A DNA stretch of 64,000 nucleotides from Nitrospiraceae bacterium (lineage in GTDB: Bacteria > Nitrospirota > Nitrospiria > Nitrospirales > UBA8639). The stretch spans positions 620,001-684,000 of the forward strand of contig JACKFF010000001.1 in assembly GCA_020632595.1 (NCBI GenBank), in the 5' to 3' direction. The notes under the pieces are model-generated. The model did no database searches, was not told the origin of the DNA, and saw only the letters and a program-made list of their open reading frames with translations. The position numbers and the translations under genes were made by a program. This document shows, piece by piece, positions 43,773-52,496 of this stretch; position 1 is the first letter of the stretch, and every line of letters begins with the position of its first letter.

Positions 43773-46349
43773 TCAGTCATATCTCAAATCTTCAGCGATA
43801 ACCTGCCGGCTGGCCCACCTGGCCGGCCCCCACGCCCCCAGCAATGCGGCCAGCAACGCCACCAGTAGAGCCATTCCCAACGTTTCCCATGGCAAGGTGA
43901 ACTGAATCGTCCATCCAAAGGATTGCTTATTGATGACGTTAATCAACAACACCGACAGCGCCAATCCCACAAAAATGCCCAGGCCGGCACCCAAGCCGGC
44001 CACATAGCCGGATTCCCAGAATATCAGACTCTGGATTTGCGGGCGACTCATGCCCAAGGCCCGCAACGTGGCCAGTTCCCGACGGCGTTCGGTGATGGCG
44101 GTCATGAGGGTATTGATAATCCCCAGCACCGCCACACTTAGGGCAATCAACTCCAACACATAGGTGACACGAAACGTCCGGTCAAAAATTTCAAGAATCT
44201 CTGTTTTCAATTCTCCGTTACTGATTGTGACGATGGGGACGTCATTTTTTAATACCTGTTCGATCTCATGTCGCACGACCGGGAGCGACTGACCGGCCTT
44301 GAGATACACCGCAAAGACGGTTGCGTCAGACTCCCCCCAATACCGACGAAAGAGTTGGTCGTCCATGACCACTTTTCCCCCATCGGTGGCATAATCATAA
44401 AAAATGCCCTTGACCGGAAATGCCTCTGGTCCTGAAGGCGTCTTCACGTCAATATGACTTCCTACCGTCAGCCCCAGCCGCCCGGCTAATACCTCAGACA
44501 CAATCACGCCTTCATCTTTGATCGTTTCTTGTAAGATGGGAGTGGAATCACCTGTCACAAACAGATATTGGCTGCGCGCGGCATGCAGGGCCATGTCGCG
44601 TGCGACCAAGGACACCGACTCCCCTGAAACCTCCCCCGTCGTTTCCATATAGGGATCAACCGCCTCGACCCCTGGGACCATCATCACCGTCTTGACTAGA
44701 GACAACCGCAGACCAAGCTTGCCGTTCCCGCCCTCTTGGTCCCCTAGCCAGGACACCGGCGCCACGATGATATCCGCCAGCATCGTTTGCTCAATCCAGA
44801 TGTCTACCGTATTCCGGAAACTCTGGATCATGATGCCCACCCCGACCATGATGGCCAACCCGACGACAATCGCCGCCATGGTCACACTGGTCCGACCGGG
44901 ATTGCGGCTGATCTGTTCCGCCGCGAGGGACGGAAGGAGGCCCCATTGCCCGCTTTGCCATGTTCTCCTCCACTCATGAATCAGCCCGCAGAGCACAGGC
45001 CCCAGGGCCGTTCCTCCCACCAGAAGACAAAACGCCGCGGCATACCCTCCGACCGGAATACCGTCCACAGGGGCCATGGTACTCAAGGCGGCGCTTCCAC
45101 AAAAGGCGATCACCACAATCCACCCTGACTTCCTGTATGAAACAGATTCTTCATCCTCGGATTGGCCCACCGACAAGGCTTGAACCGGGGCAATCGTGCT
45201 GGCATCCCAGGAAGGGCGGAGCGCTCCCAGAAGGGAAACCCCGGCGCCAATCCCTATCGATTCCACTAACAGCCAGGGATGAACCTGTGACACCGCCAAA
45301 GACGTGACCCCATATAATTCGCCGGCACTTTGCCCGATGAGCGTCGTCAACCCGCCGGCCAGGGAGACTCCGAACCAGGAGCCCAAGACTCCACCCACAA
45401 GGCCGAGCAGGCCAGACTCCAAGAGAAATAAGCCCGTGATGGCTCGCCGTTCCATGCCGAGTGCCCGGAGAATGCCAATCTCCCGACGATGGTGTGCCAC
45501 CGAAAATGCCATCGTGTTATAGACCAGAAACACTCCCACTAACAGCGCAATTCCACTGAGCATGGTGAGATTAAACTGGAAGGCTTTCAACATCGATTCC
45601 ACTTGCTCCGTCCGTCTGGAGGATTGACTCATTCGGATATCCGGCGGCACCACAGTTTTCAAAGCTTGGATGAGGGTGGCCCCCGACACGCCAGGTTCAG
45701 GAACGACGGCAATGGAATGCAGACGTCCCAACCAACCAAACACCCATTGGGCTGCTGCTATATCCATGATTGCCTGTCGCTCGGTGCCTTGGAGAAGAGC
45801 GTCGGAGGACCTCAACAGCCCCCCCACGATCAGATCATGGGAAAGACCCTGACTCGTCACAGTCAGTGTCTGCCCTTCGCGCAGCCCTAATTCCCCGGCA
45901 AACTCTTCCCCCAAAAAGACCGTCTGCGGCGAAAAGACCTGTTTCCACTGATTGTCCGTGATCGCGTTTGCCGAATCCCCTGATGGCCTAAGCCCTTCAT
46001 AGTCCAGAAGATCGACTCCCCAAATCACCAGCGTGTGCCCCGTGGAGGGGCCTTCTTGGATCATGGACTCAATTTTCAGAACGGGCTGAGCCGATTGGAC
46101 CCCTGGAAAACGTTGAATCTCCTCGATAGTTGACTCATCCATCCCCCCCGACCCGCATGATAGGGTGATGGACGCCTTTCCAACAACGGACGCCACCGAA
46201 TCCTCAAAGGATTGATACACTGCGCCATTGGCCAGACGAATGGCCAACCAGGCCGAGACCCCGATCGCCACCCCGACCACTGTGAGAAAGGCTCGGAAGG
46301 GCTGATGGCGCACATGGTCAAGGACCAATAGAAGAAGAATTCGTATCAT
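43773..46349 (-). CDS. ABC transporter permease with two FtsX domains
   Basis: 858 residues: an N-terminal membrane helix, a MacB-like periplasmic domain, three helices with REIGILRALGMERRA, a second periplasmic domain, then three helices with RRELATLRALGMSRPQ. The duplicated FtsX layout is typical of large exporter permeases (YtrF/DevC-like). Substrate unknown; lipoproteins, peptides and antimicrobials are typical of the class. Probably powered by the ATPase at 47749-48411, separated by two genes. Intact. Confidence 0.85.
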   Translation of the reverse strand: MIRILLLLVLDHVRHQPFRAFLTVVGVAIGVSAWLAIRLANGAVYQSFEDSVASVVGKASITLSCGSGGMDESTIEEIQRFPGVQSAQPVLKIESMIQEGPSTGHTLVIWGVDLLDYEGLRPSGDSANAITDNQWKQVFSPQTVFLGEEFAGELGLREGQTLTVTSQGLSHDLIVGGLLRSSDALLQGTERQAIMDIAAAQWVFGWLGRLHSIAVVPEPGVSGATLIQALKTVVPPDIRMSQSSRRTEQVESMLKAFQFNLTMLSGIALLVGVFLVYNTMAFSVAHHRREIGILRALGMERRAITGLFLLESGLLGLVGGVLGSWFGVSLAGGLTTLIGQSAGELYGVTSLAVSQVHPWLLVESIGIGAGVSLLGALRPSWDASTIAPVQALSVGQSEDEESVSYRKSGWIVVIAFCGSAALSTMAPVDGIPVGGYAAAFCLLVGGTALGPVLCGLIHEWRRTWQSGQWGLLPSLAAEQISRNPGRTSVTMAAIVVGLAIMVGVGIMIQSFRNTVDIWIEQTMLADIIVAPVSWLGDQEGGNGKLGLRLSLVKTVMMVPGVEAVDPYMETTGEVSGESVSLVARDMALHAARSQYLFVTGDSTPILQETIKDEGVIVSEVLAGRLGLTVGSHIDVKTPSGPEAFPVKGIFYDYATDGGKVVMDDQLFRRYWGESDATVFAVYLKAGQSLPVVRHEIEQVLKNDVPIVTISNGELKTEILEIFDRTFRVTYVLELIALSVAVLGIINTLMTAITERRRELATLRALGMSRPQIQSLIFWESGYVAGLGAGLGIFVGLALSVLLINVINKQSFGWTIQFTLPWETLGMALLVALLAALLGAWGPARWASRQVIAEDLRYD

Positions 46350-46421
46350 GGGAGCGGTTGTCGGAAGTAATGGACGTATGTTAAAACAACTAGAAAATTA
46401 TGCGTGGGGCACGGACTCAAC

Positions 46422-46712
46422 ATGCCAAAAGGGAAAGTGACTGAATCGGAATCACCAGAAGAACTCTTGGAATCAAATTCCGAGGGACAATCTCTCACCG
46501 CGCGCCAAAAGGAAATCCTGAGCCTGGTAACTCAAGGCTTTACCAATCGTGAAATTGGTGAGAAGCTCGATATTAGCGTGCGAACAGTTGAAGTCCACCG
46601 CTTCAACTTGATGCGCCGGTTACGGGTCAGAAACGTGGCTCAATTACTCCGGCAAGCCATTGCGCTTCGCATCATCCCCCAAGGCCCGACGACTCCAACC
46701 ACAAAGACCTGA
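46422..46712 (+). CDS. LuxR-type (GerE) DNA-binding regulator, receiver-less
   Basis: 96 residues from the ATG at 46422 (a GTG at 46404 would add six). Only a LuxR/GerE helix-turn-helix is present: LTARQKEILSLVTQGFTNRE, then LDISVRTVEVHRFNLMRRL. No receiver or ligand domain, so its input is unclear; it may act with a partner or as an orphan effector. Lies antisense between the DHOD-type gene and the ABC permease, divergent from the permease, whose promoter it might control (inference). Confidence 0.8.
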   Translation: MPKGKVTESESPEELLESNSEGQSLTARQKEILSLVTQGFTNREIGEKLDISVRTVEVHRFNLMRRLRVRNVAQLLRQAIALRIIPQGPTTPTTKT

Positions 46713-46812
46713 GAGGCATGCATCTCGACCCGGCCTGCTCATTAAGCATTGAAAATGCAGCTGAACGCATTTGTTGACTTCACCCTGTGAAGGCGTTCAA
46801 TCGCATTGCTCT

Positions 46813-47742
46813 TCACTCCATCTCCCGTAATTTCCCTCGACACGCCATCAATGACGGATAACCTTTTTGCATCAGACAATCGGCAATCTCCCCTTGGAGC
46901 CTTGCAAACACCTCGCAACCTTCCTCAACCAGCACTGTGCCGATCTGAACCGCCGAGGCGCCACACAACACATGCTCGAACACATCAATCCCGTGTTCCA
47001 CCCCACCTGTGCCAATAATAGGAATCTGATCGCCCCAGATCTTCCAAAATGCGCGAACATTGGCCAGGGCCACAGGCTTGATTATCCGACCCCCCAATCC
47101 GCCAAATCCGCCTTTGGGCTTTATCACCACCATTTCCCGGTCCGGATCAACGACCAGGGTATTGCCCACTGAATTGATGACCGTAACAAACGCGACCCCG
47201 CTTCGCTGAAGCACCTCAGCAATTTTCTGATGATGGATCGGATCAAAGTAGGGCGGGAGTTTCACTCCGAACGGCACTGTCAGCAACGCACGAATTTCTG
47301 TTAACAACCGTTCCGTTTCCTCAAAGTCATAGCCGATCTGTGGCTTACCGGGAATATTGGGACACGACAAATTCACTTCCACCAAATCCGGTCGAGCGAT
47401 CTCTAGGGCCTTGGCGCCTTCCAGGAAATCATCGGGATGAAGGCCGGCCAGACTGGCGATGACGGGTTTCCCAAACCGCTTCAACTCTGGAATGAGTTTC
47501 GCGTAGACGGGAAATCCTAAATTGGGAAGGCCCATCGAATTGATCGAGCCGCCGTCGAAGGCCACATACCTCGGTTGAGGATTCCCCTCACGGGCTCGCG
47601 GCGTCATCGATTTGGTCACAATCGCACCGGCCTGGGACATGCCCAACGCCTCCAGTTCTTCCGGCGTCACGCACAAGGCTCCTGACGCGTTCATCACGCC
47701 AAAGGGAAACGACACACCGGCAATGACTGTTGAAAGATCCAT
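46813..47742 (-). CDS. pyrD: Dihydroorotate dehydrogenase, class 1A type
   Basis: 309 residues. Matches PyrDA: NLSCPNIPGKPQIGYD with the catalytic Cys, INSVGNTLVVDP, KPKGGFGGLGG and GTGGVEHGIDVFEH. Class 1A enzymes are soluble FMN proteins, usually using fumarate as acceptor. Forms orotate for pyrimidines. Starts six bases after the ABC ATPase stop, so co-transcribed. A class 1B or 2 enzyme elsewhere is possible. Confidence 0.85.
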   Translation of the reverse strand: MDLSTVIAGVSFPFGVMNASGALCVTPEELEALGMSQAGAIVTKSMTPRAREGNPQPRYVAFDGGSINSMGLPNLGFPVYAKLIPELKRFGKPVIASLAGLHPDDFLEGAKALEIARPDLVEVNLSCPNIPGKPQIGYDFEETERLLTEIRALLTVPFGVKLPPYFDPIHHQKIAEVLQRSGVAFVTVINSVGNTLVVDPDREMVVIKPKGGFGGLGGRIIKPVALANVRAFWKIWGDQIPIIGTGGVEHGIDVFEHVLCGASAVQIGTVLVEEGCEVFARLQGEIADCLMQKGYPSLMACRGKLREME

Positions 47743-47748
47743 TTTGTA

Positions 47749-48411
47749 TTACTCCAATTGTCCATCTCGAATCGAGACGATCCGATCCGCTGCCTGAGCG
47801 GCACGTAATGAATGGGTGGCCAAGAGCACCGTCTGGCCAAATTCCTTCGCACATTGACGCAGCAAGGACACAATTTTTTCTCCGGTTTCACCATCCAAAT
47901 TGCCGGTGGGTTCATCAGCCACAATCAGTCGAGGGCGATGCCCAAAGGCCCTGGCAAGCGCGACCCGCTGCTGCTCTCCTCCGGATAATTCATGCGACCG
48001 GTGACCCAGCCGATGACTCATCCCTACCCGCTCCAGCATGTCAGCGGTTCGTGTTCGGATTGTTCCGGTTTCCTCACCTCGTAAACGCAAGGGAAGGGCT
48101 ACATTTTCTTCGATCGTCAATCCCGGGATCAGATGGAAAGCTTGAAACACGATCCCCACCTCCTCCCGACGCCATCGGGTCCATTCCTGATCACCAAACC
48201 CCAGACAGGAACGCCCATCCAGCAGGATATCTCCGGACGTCATCCAGTCCAGCCCGGCCACCAAATGCAATAGCGTGCTTTTTCCACTCCCGCTGGGCCC
48301 CATGAGCGCACAAAATTCTCCCTGCTGAATGTCCACACAGACATCCCGCAACGCCACCACCGAGGTGGATCCGCGCTGATATTCCTTATAGACATGTTGA
48401 AACTGAATCAC
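47749..48411 (-). CDS. ABC transporter ATPase (MacB/LolD-type)
   Basis: 220-residue ATPase: Walker A GPSGSGKST, signature LSGGEQQ, Walker B LIVADEPTGNLD and an H-loop in LLATHS. The EPTGNLD form is typical of ATPases paired with FtsX-family permeases, so its partner is probably the permease at 43773-46349. Followed six bases on by the pyrD-type gene. Divergent from comF. Confidence 0.92.
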   Translation of the reverse strand: MIQFQHVYKEYQRGSTSVVALRDVCVDIQQGEFCALMGPSGSGKSTLLHLVAGLDWMTSGDILLDGRSCLGFGDQEWTRWRREEVGIVFQAFHLIPGLTIEENVALPLRLRGEETGTIRTRTADMLERVGMSHRLGHRSHELSGGEQQRVALARAFGHRPRLIVADEPTGNLDGETGEKIVSLLRQCAKEFGQTVLLATHSLRAAQAADRIVSIRDGQLE

Positions 48412-48565
48412 GTGAACCTATCAGAAATTTATGCCCTCAGTAAGGCTCTTGAATCATGGCATATTCGCTATCTCTCCTATATCATAACGAAGGTAAATGG
48501 ACCAAGGCGCTCCACAATCATTAGGCATACTCCACGGTTGACCTCAGCTTGGAAAGTTCGCCTCC

Positions 48566-49309
48566 ATGGCTCCACCATTTACCACGACACGTCTACTCCG
48601 AAGGCTCCTGCATATCATTTTTCCCACCGCCTGTGCCGGCTGTCAGAATCCCTTGCAGGACGATCCCGTTCCGTTTTTTTGCCGCCGGTGTTGGGATAGG
48701 CTGAAACCCATTCCAGGCCCGGTTTGTCCACGATGTGGACGCCCCTTTGCCTCTCCCATTGCCCTATTACATAGTCCCACTCATCAGTGCGGAGCCTGCC
48801 GCGCACGACCAATGGCTCTTACGCAAATCTGGAGCCTCTTTCCCTACCAACCCCCACTAAAAGAAGCCATTACCCTCTTCAAATACCGGGGAAAACTGTC
48901 TCTGACTCAACCACTCGCCCAAGCCATGGTTGAAGCCTTGCCCGCTTTACCAACCCTAGATGCCATCATTCCAGTCCCCCTTCATCCGCAACGCTTACGA
49001 GAACGTGAATACAATCAATCCCTGCTGCTCGCAAACCGAATGAGTCACCACCTGGGGATTCCTCTTTTCCTGGCGTGTTTACTCCGGATTCGTCCCACAG
49101 TCCCTCAAACCTCATTATCAAGGAAGGAACGACTCACGAATCTGCGTCGGGCTTTTTCTGTCCCCAAGCCGGCCCGTATCAAGGGCAAACGAATCTTATT
49201 GGTGGACGATGTCTTAACCACTGGCACAACCCTGCAGGAATGCGCCAAAACGCTTCGGCGTGCCGGCTCAGGCCCGGTGTATGGGCTGACACTTGCCAGA
49301 ATGGTGTAA
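48566..49309 (+). CDS. comF: ComF family phosphoribosyltransferase
   Basis: 247 residues. N-terminal zinc-binding Cys pairs: ACAGC (23-26), FCRRC (39-42), CPRC (54-57) and a further CGAC; the PRTase domain follows with the PRPP loop LLVDDVLTTGTT. ComF is needed for DNA uptake in Bacillus, but most homologues have no proven role. No other competence genes here. The stop lies just before repeat copy C. Confidence 0.88.
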   Translation: MAPPFTTTRLLRRLLHIIFPTACAGCQNPLQDDPVPFFCRRCWDRLKPIPGPVCPRCGRPFASPIALLHSPTHQCGACRARPMALTQIWSLFPYQPPLKEAITLFKYRGKLSLTQPLAQAMVEALPALPTLDAIIPVPLHPQRLREREYNQSLLLANRMSHHLGIPLFLACLLRIRPTVPQTSLSRKERLTNLRRAFSVPKPARIKGKRILLVDDVLTTGTTLQECAKTLRRAGSGPVYGLTLARMV

Positions 49310-49809
49310 GGGGCTGTTGAAAAAAGCCGCCAGCGGCGTTCTCGCCATTTATCCGTATTCACGTACTGGAAGTACGCTCTGTGCGCAAAAATGACTGCGG
49401 CCTTCCTGGACGGACTATTTTGAACGCCCCGAGGCCTCTGATATGCAGCGTACCTGTGGGTTAATATGCCCTTGAAAATTATTATTATTCAACACTCCAG
49501 TAAGGTATTTGTTGCCGATCCCTGGTGGAGATCGAGGCAAATAGTCTGCCAACATCGATAGACTGCTGGGGGTTTTCTCTGAATACCCCCACCTCACTTT
49601 CTTCTCCTCTTGCCTGTCTTTTCTCGATTGGCCCTTTTCACCAGCCCCTTCTATGAGGACCTAAGAAAAATAAGCCGTAAGTCCGATACCTCCGCCCTAT
49701 TACCATATTGGAGACCTTTAGATCCCTAAAAACCAATTTTCGACTCTTCCCAAAGAGACCATTTTGCGATATATACAGCCCGTACATTGCGATCAGGAGG
49801 AACGACTCA
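49310..49809. other. Intergenic region with repeat copy C
   Basis: About 500 bases between comF and the FmdB-type gene. Repeat copy C occupies 49314-49498; the remainder (49499-49790) shows no gene I can support. The AGGAGG site for the FmdB-type gene is at about 49795. Confidence 0.6.
49314..49498 (+). repeat. Dispersed intergenic repeat, copy C
   Basis: 185 bp, closest in layout to copy B. Starts CTGTTGAAAAAAGCCGCC, hairpin CGTACT-GGA-AGTACG at 49363-49377, then GACTGCGGCCTT and an end TTCAACACTCC. It begins four bases after the comF stop, so may act as the 3' end of that message. Confidence 0.8.
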
Positions 49810-50157
49810 ATGCCCATTTACGAATACCGTTGTCAGGATTGCCGGAAGCGCAACTCCTTTTTAATCCTCACCTCGAACGCTCCAGTTCCATCCTGCAAGC
49901 ATTGCCGAAGTACCAACCTGGAACGCATCATGTCCCGCTTCGCTGCACCCAAATCGGAAGAAGCCAGGATGGAAGCCTTGGCCGATCCCAGTAACTTCGG
50001 GGACCTGGACGAAAACGATCCACAGAGCATGGCACGCTTCATGAAAAAAATGGGAAAGGAGATGGGGGAAGACTTAGGAGAGGACATGGACGAGGCCATG
50101 GACTCGATGGACACCGACGATATGGATATGGGGATGCCTGCCACCGAGGGCGATTAG
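49810..50157 (+). CDS. FmdB/CxxC zinc-ribbon protein
   Basis: 115 residues from the ATG at 49810, behind CAGGAGG. Begins MPIYEYRCQDC with zinc-ribbon Cys8, Cys11, Cys29 and Cys32, as in the putative FmdB regulatory family. The rest is Met/Glu/Asp-rich (KKMGKEMGEDLGED repeats) and probably disordered or metal-binding. Function unknown; some members lie near transport genes. MraZ follows 95 bases on behind a promoter. Confidence 0.85.
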   Translation: MPIYEYRCQDCRKRNSFLILTSNAPVPSCKHCRSTNLERIMSRFAAPKSEEARMEALADPSNFGDLDENDPQSMARFMKKMGKEMGEDLGEDMDEAMDSMDTDDMDMGMPATEGD

Positions 50158-50180
50158 CTCGACTACTCAAGCAAAACTAC

Positions 50181-50208
50181 TTGACTTTTCTTAAACTTTC
50201 GGTAAGCT
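50181..50208 (+). promoter_or_regulatory. Probable promoter of mraZ
   Basis: -35 TTGACT (50181-50186), 16-base spacer, -10 TAAGCT (50203-50208); start near 50215, about 38 bases before the mraZ ATG. Confidence 0.45.
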
Positions 50209-50252
50209 ACACTCACAGATAGGACGTTCAGGAGATCCAAGGAACATTCTGC

Positions 50253-50693
50253 ATGTTTGCTGGACAATATTATTGTAAAATCGACGAAAAAGGACGATTT
50301 GTCGTCCCCAGTCCTATCCGTGAAGAAATCGAAATTCACGGGAATAGTCTGATGTTCCTCAAGGGACAGGACATGCCTGTTTCCGCCTATACTAATCCGG
50401 AGTGGGCCAAGATCCTGGAAAACGCCAAACAATCTCTTGATGAAGACCAACGACGTCTTTTCATGTATCACATGGTCTCGGAAGCCTCCGCATCAGAAAT
50501 GGATAAGGCAGGTCGCATCCTCATCCCGGGCCGGTTTCGCAAACTCGTCCCGGTGGATGAGGATCAAGAAGTGGTGTTAGTGGGCATGTTTCATCGCCTT
50601 GAAGTGTGGAATCCATCGGAATGGCGACGTTTTGTCCATGTAAACGAAGACACCTTTGAACACAGCATGAGCAAAATTCAGAGCCTCCTCTAA
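50253..50693 (+). CDS. mraZ: MraZ family transcriptional regulator
   Basis: 146 residues with two AbrB-like DxxxR halves: DEKGRFVVP (Asp11, Arg15) and DKAGRILIPGRF (Asp84, Arg88). MraZ usually opens the cell-division (dcw) cluster and binds its own promoter as a ring. Here it is isolated: neither rsmH nor ftsL follows. It is either a displaced copy or a second paralogue. Repeated DNA boxes upstream of the ATG were not evident by eye. Confidence 0.85.
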   Translation: MFAGQYYCKIDEKGRFVVPSPIREEIEIHGNSLMFLKGQDMPVSAYTNPEWAKILENAKQSLDEDQRRLFMYHMVSEASASEMDKAGRILIPGRFRKLVPVDEDQEVVLVGMFHRLEVWNPSEWRRFVHVNEDTFEHSMSKIQSLL

Positions 50694-50861
50694 CAGACCC
50701 TTTGCTTCTCGTTCCACCACCGATACCATACCCCTTTCATAGATGCCCCATTGAGAACTATTCGTATTCCCTCCTTTCCCAAGCTGTTGCAGTCCAAAGG
50801 GAAGGGTGGCCTAGTCCTCCTCCACAGTCATAAAAGAAAAGCCAGAACTGCAGATTCCGGG

Positions 50862-51377
50862 ATGGATTGGTCGAATTTGGGCGGCGATACTCTGTCTCCT
50901 CGCGAACTTTTTGTTGTCTTGCCGCTTCCACCCAGCATCAACCATCAATACGCCACCGTCAACGGCCGGAGGGTCCTGGCCTCACCAGGCCGGCATTATA
51001 AGACCGCCGTGGCCCGACACTTACTCACCATCTTGCGGCAATCATCTCATCGGACGGAATTTTTAGAGCAATTGGAGAACCACACGCTTAGCCTTTCTCT
51101 TCGCTTCCACTTCAAAACAGCCCTGCGACGGGATCTGGATGGCGGACTCAAAATCGCGCAAGATGCCATTTGCCAGGCCATCGATTTAAATGACAACCGC
51201 ATCACCGAAATTCATCTCCACAAAGACCTGGATTCTGTCCGTCCCCGCCTGGAATGCCTATTAGCCATTCAGGAACCGATCGCCAGGACAATCCGATCGT
51301 CCAAAAAACTCTCGATGGTCAGCAAAGCAGGTCCTCGAACTGCGCCTCAGTCCTCAACAGCCTATAATCCTCATTGA
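50862..51377 (+). CDS. RusA-like Holliday-junction resolvase family protein
   Basis: 171 residues. LPLPPSINHQYATVNGRRVL matches the RusA N-terminus; the acidic set is RRDLDGGLK (Asp91, Asp93), IAQDAICQ (Asp101) and IDLNDNRI (Asp111). RusA cleaves Holliday junctions and is mostly prophage-derived; the usual DND(Y) Asn is Gly here. The start is uncertain (TTG at 50751 also in frame). No phage genes adjoin it. Convergent with the PilZ gene. Confidence 0.6.
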   Translation: MDWSNLGGDTLSPRELFVVLPLPPSINHQYATVNGRRVLASPGRHYKTAVARHLLTILRQSSHRTEFLEQLENHTLSLSLRFHFKTALRRDLDGGLKIAQDAICQAIDLNDNRITEIHLHKDLDSVRPRLECLLAIQEPIARTIRSSKKLSMVSKAGPRTAPQSSTAYNPH

Positions 51378-51597
51378 AACCTGGATCCTCTATCCTCTCT
51401 AACGGCTGACATTCCATGTGCCGTTGGCCCTTCCAATCCGGATTCACCAGACTGGACTTTTCAATTAACTGAAGAAATCGGTCATGAGTGGTGGCTTGGG
51501 CGAGGACGCTTCATGCTGAGACCGCTCTGTTCAGTAATGAGATGAATATCTACTCTTGATCCGCAAAATCGCTGAAATGGTAGAAAAGGCGGAAAAA

Positions 51598-52008
51598 TTA
51601 GATAGAGGTGACTGCGCGAGAGAGAGAATGCAGAACGATGGTCAATGGGTGCTTGGCCGCTCTCGTAGGATGGTTGGTCAGGGCCGGGAACAAAAATCCC
51701 ATCTTTTGGCCCTTGCAGTGCCGGACAAGTCCAGGCAACCAAATGCTGTCGCCGAGGTAATGCAGTTTGACAGACACCCGCGTCCCCCTTAGCACAGGAG
51801 GAATTTGATTGTCGGGGAATTCAACGAGCATACCCTGAGGACTGAGATTGAGCACACGGCCCCGACACACTGTGTCTTGCCCATAACGAATGGCAACCGG
51901 AAGCACTTGGTAGGGTTTGACGGACATCCGGCGAAACGACCGTCGATCTCCTTGAGGAATTGGTATCGGTTGCCAGAGGTCTTGTCTCAGTGCGGTCGAT
52001 GTTCCCAT
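51598..52008 (-). CDS. PilZ domain protein
   Basis: 136 residues: the c-di-GMP-binding RRxxR at 22-26 (DRRSFRR) and NLSPQG (54-59) identify a PilZ domain covering about 20-115. A Lys/Arg-rich C-terminus follows. Such proteins read c-di-GMP levels to adjust motility, exopolysaccharide or secretion. It starts two bases after the STAS gene stop, so the two are one unit. No cyclase or phosphodiesterase is adjacent. Confidence 0.85.
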   Translation of the reverse strand: MGTSTALRQDLWQPIPIPQGDRRSFRRMSVKPYQVLPVAIRYGQDTVCRGRVLNLSPQGMLVEFPDNQIPPVLRGTRVSVKLHYLGDSIWLPGLVRHCKGQKMGFLFPALTNHPTRAAKHPLTIVLHSLSRAVTSI

Positions 52009-52010
52009 CG

Positions 52011-52478
52011 TCAGGACTCCGCTGGATGTTCTTTGTTAGATTCAAAGATCTTCAAGGCTTCATCTTCGCTGGAAAAGATGGGGATCCATTCCCCAATTTC
52101 GGTGATTTCCAGGACATCCCGAACAAACCCTATGGGAGAAATAATGGCCAGCTTGCCACCAATTCGTTGAAAGCGCCGTTGGGCGAGAACCAACCATCCG
52201 AGGGCAGCGCTGTCAATAAATGATACAGCCACCATATTTAACATCACAAACCGATAACCTTGCAGAATGGCATGATCAATCCGCCATTTAAAATCCTGTC
52301 TGGCATGTTGATCAAATCGACCCATAAAAGTCTCCACCAGGGTATCGTGGCTGAGACTCCGTTCGGAAATAACCATAGAAGATTCTTTCGGGGTGAATTG
52401 GGTGGTATCTTCTTGTATCGGTTTTCCTTCCTCCACTCTTAACCCGGCATGCCGGCAAAGAATATGTTTGATCTTCAA
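52011..52478 (-). CDS. STAS-domain protein (anti-sigma-factor antagonist-like)
   Basis: 155 residues; the STAS domain spans about 35-145, with the phosphorylatable Ser90 in FIDSAALGW. Such proteins bind anti-sigma factors or serve as partner-switch modules, controlled by kinase/phosphatase partners. None is adjacent. Upstream of a PilZ gene in a two-gene unit, linking partner switching to c-di-GMP by context (inference). Resembles the STAS protein at 56064. Confidence 0.8.
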   Translation of the reverse strand: MKIKHILCRHAGLRVEEGKPIQEDTTQFTPKESSMVISERSLSHDTLVETFMGRFDQHARQDFKWRIDHAILQGYRFVMLNMVAVSFIDSAALGWLVLAQRRFQRIGGKLAIISPIGFVRDVLEITEIGEWIPIFSSEDEALKIFESNKEHPAES

Positions 52479-52496
52479 TAAGCTTGACGAGGCCTT

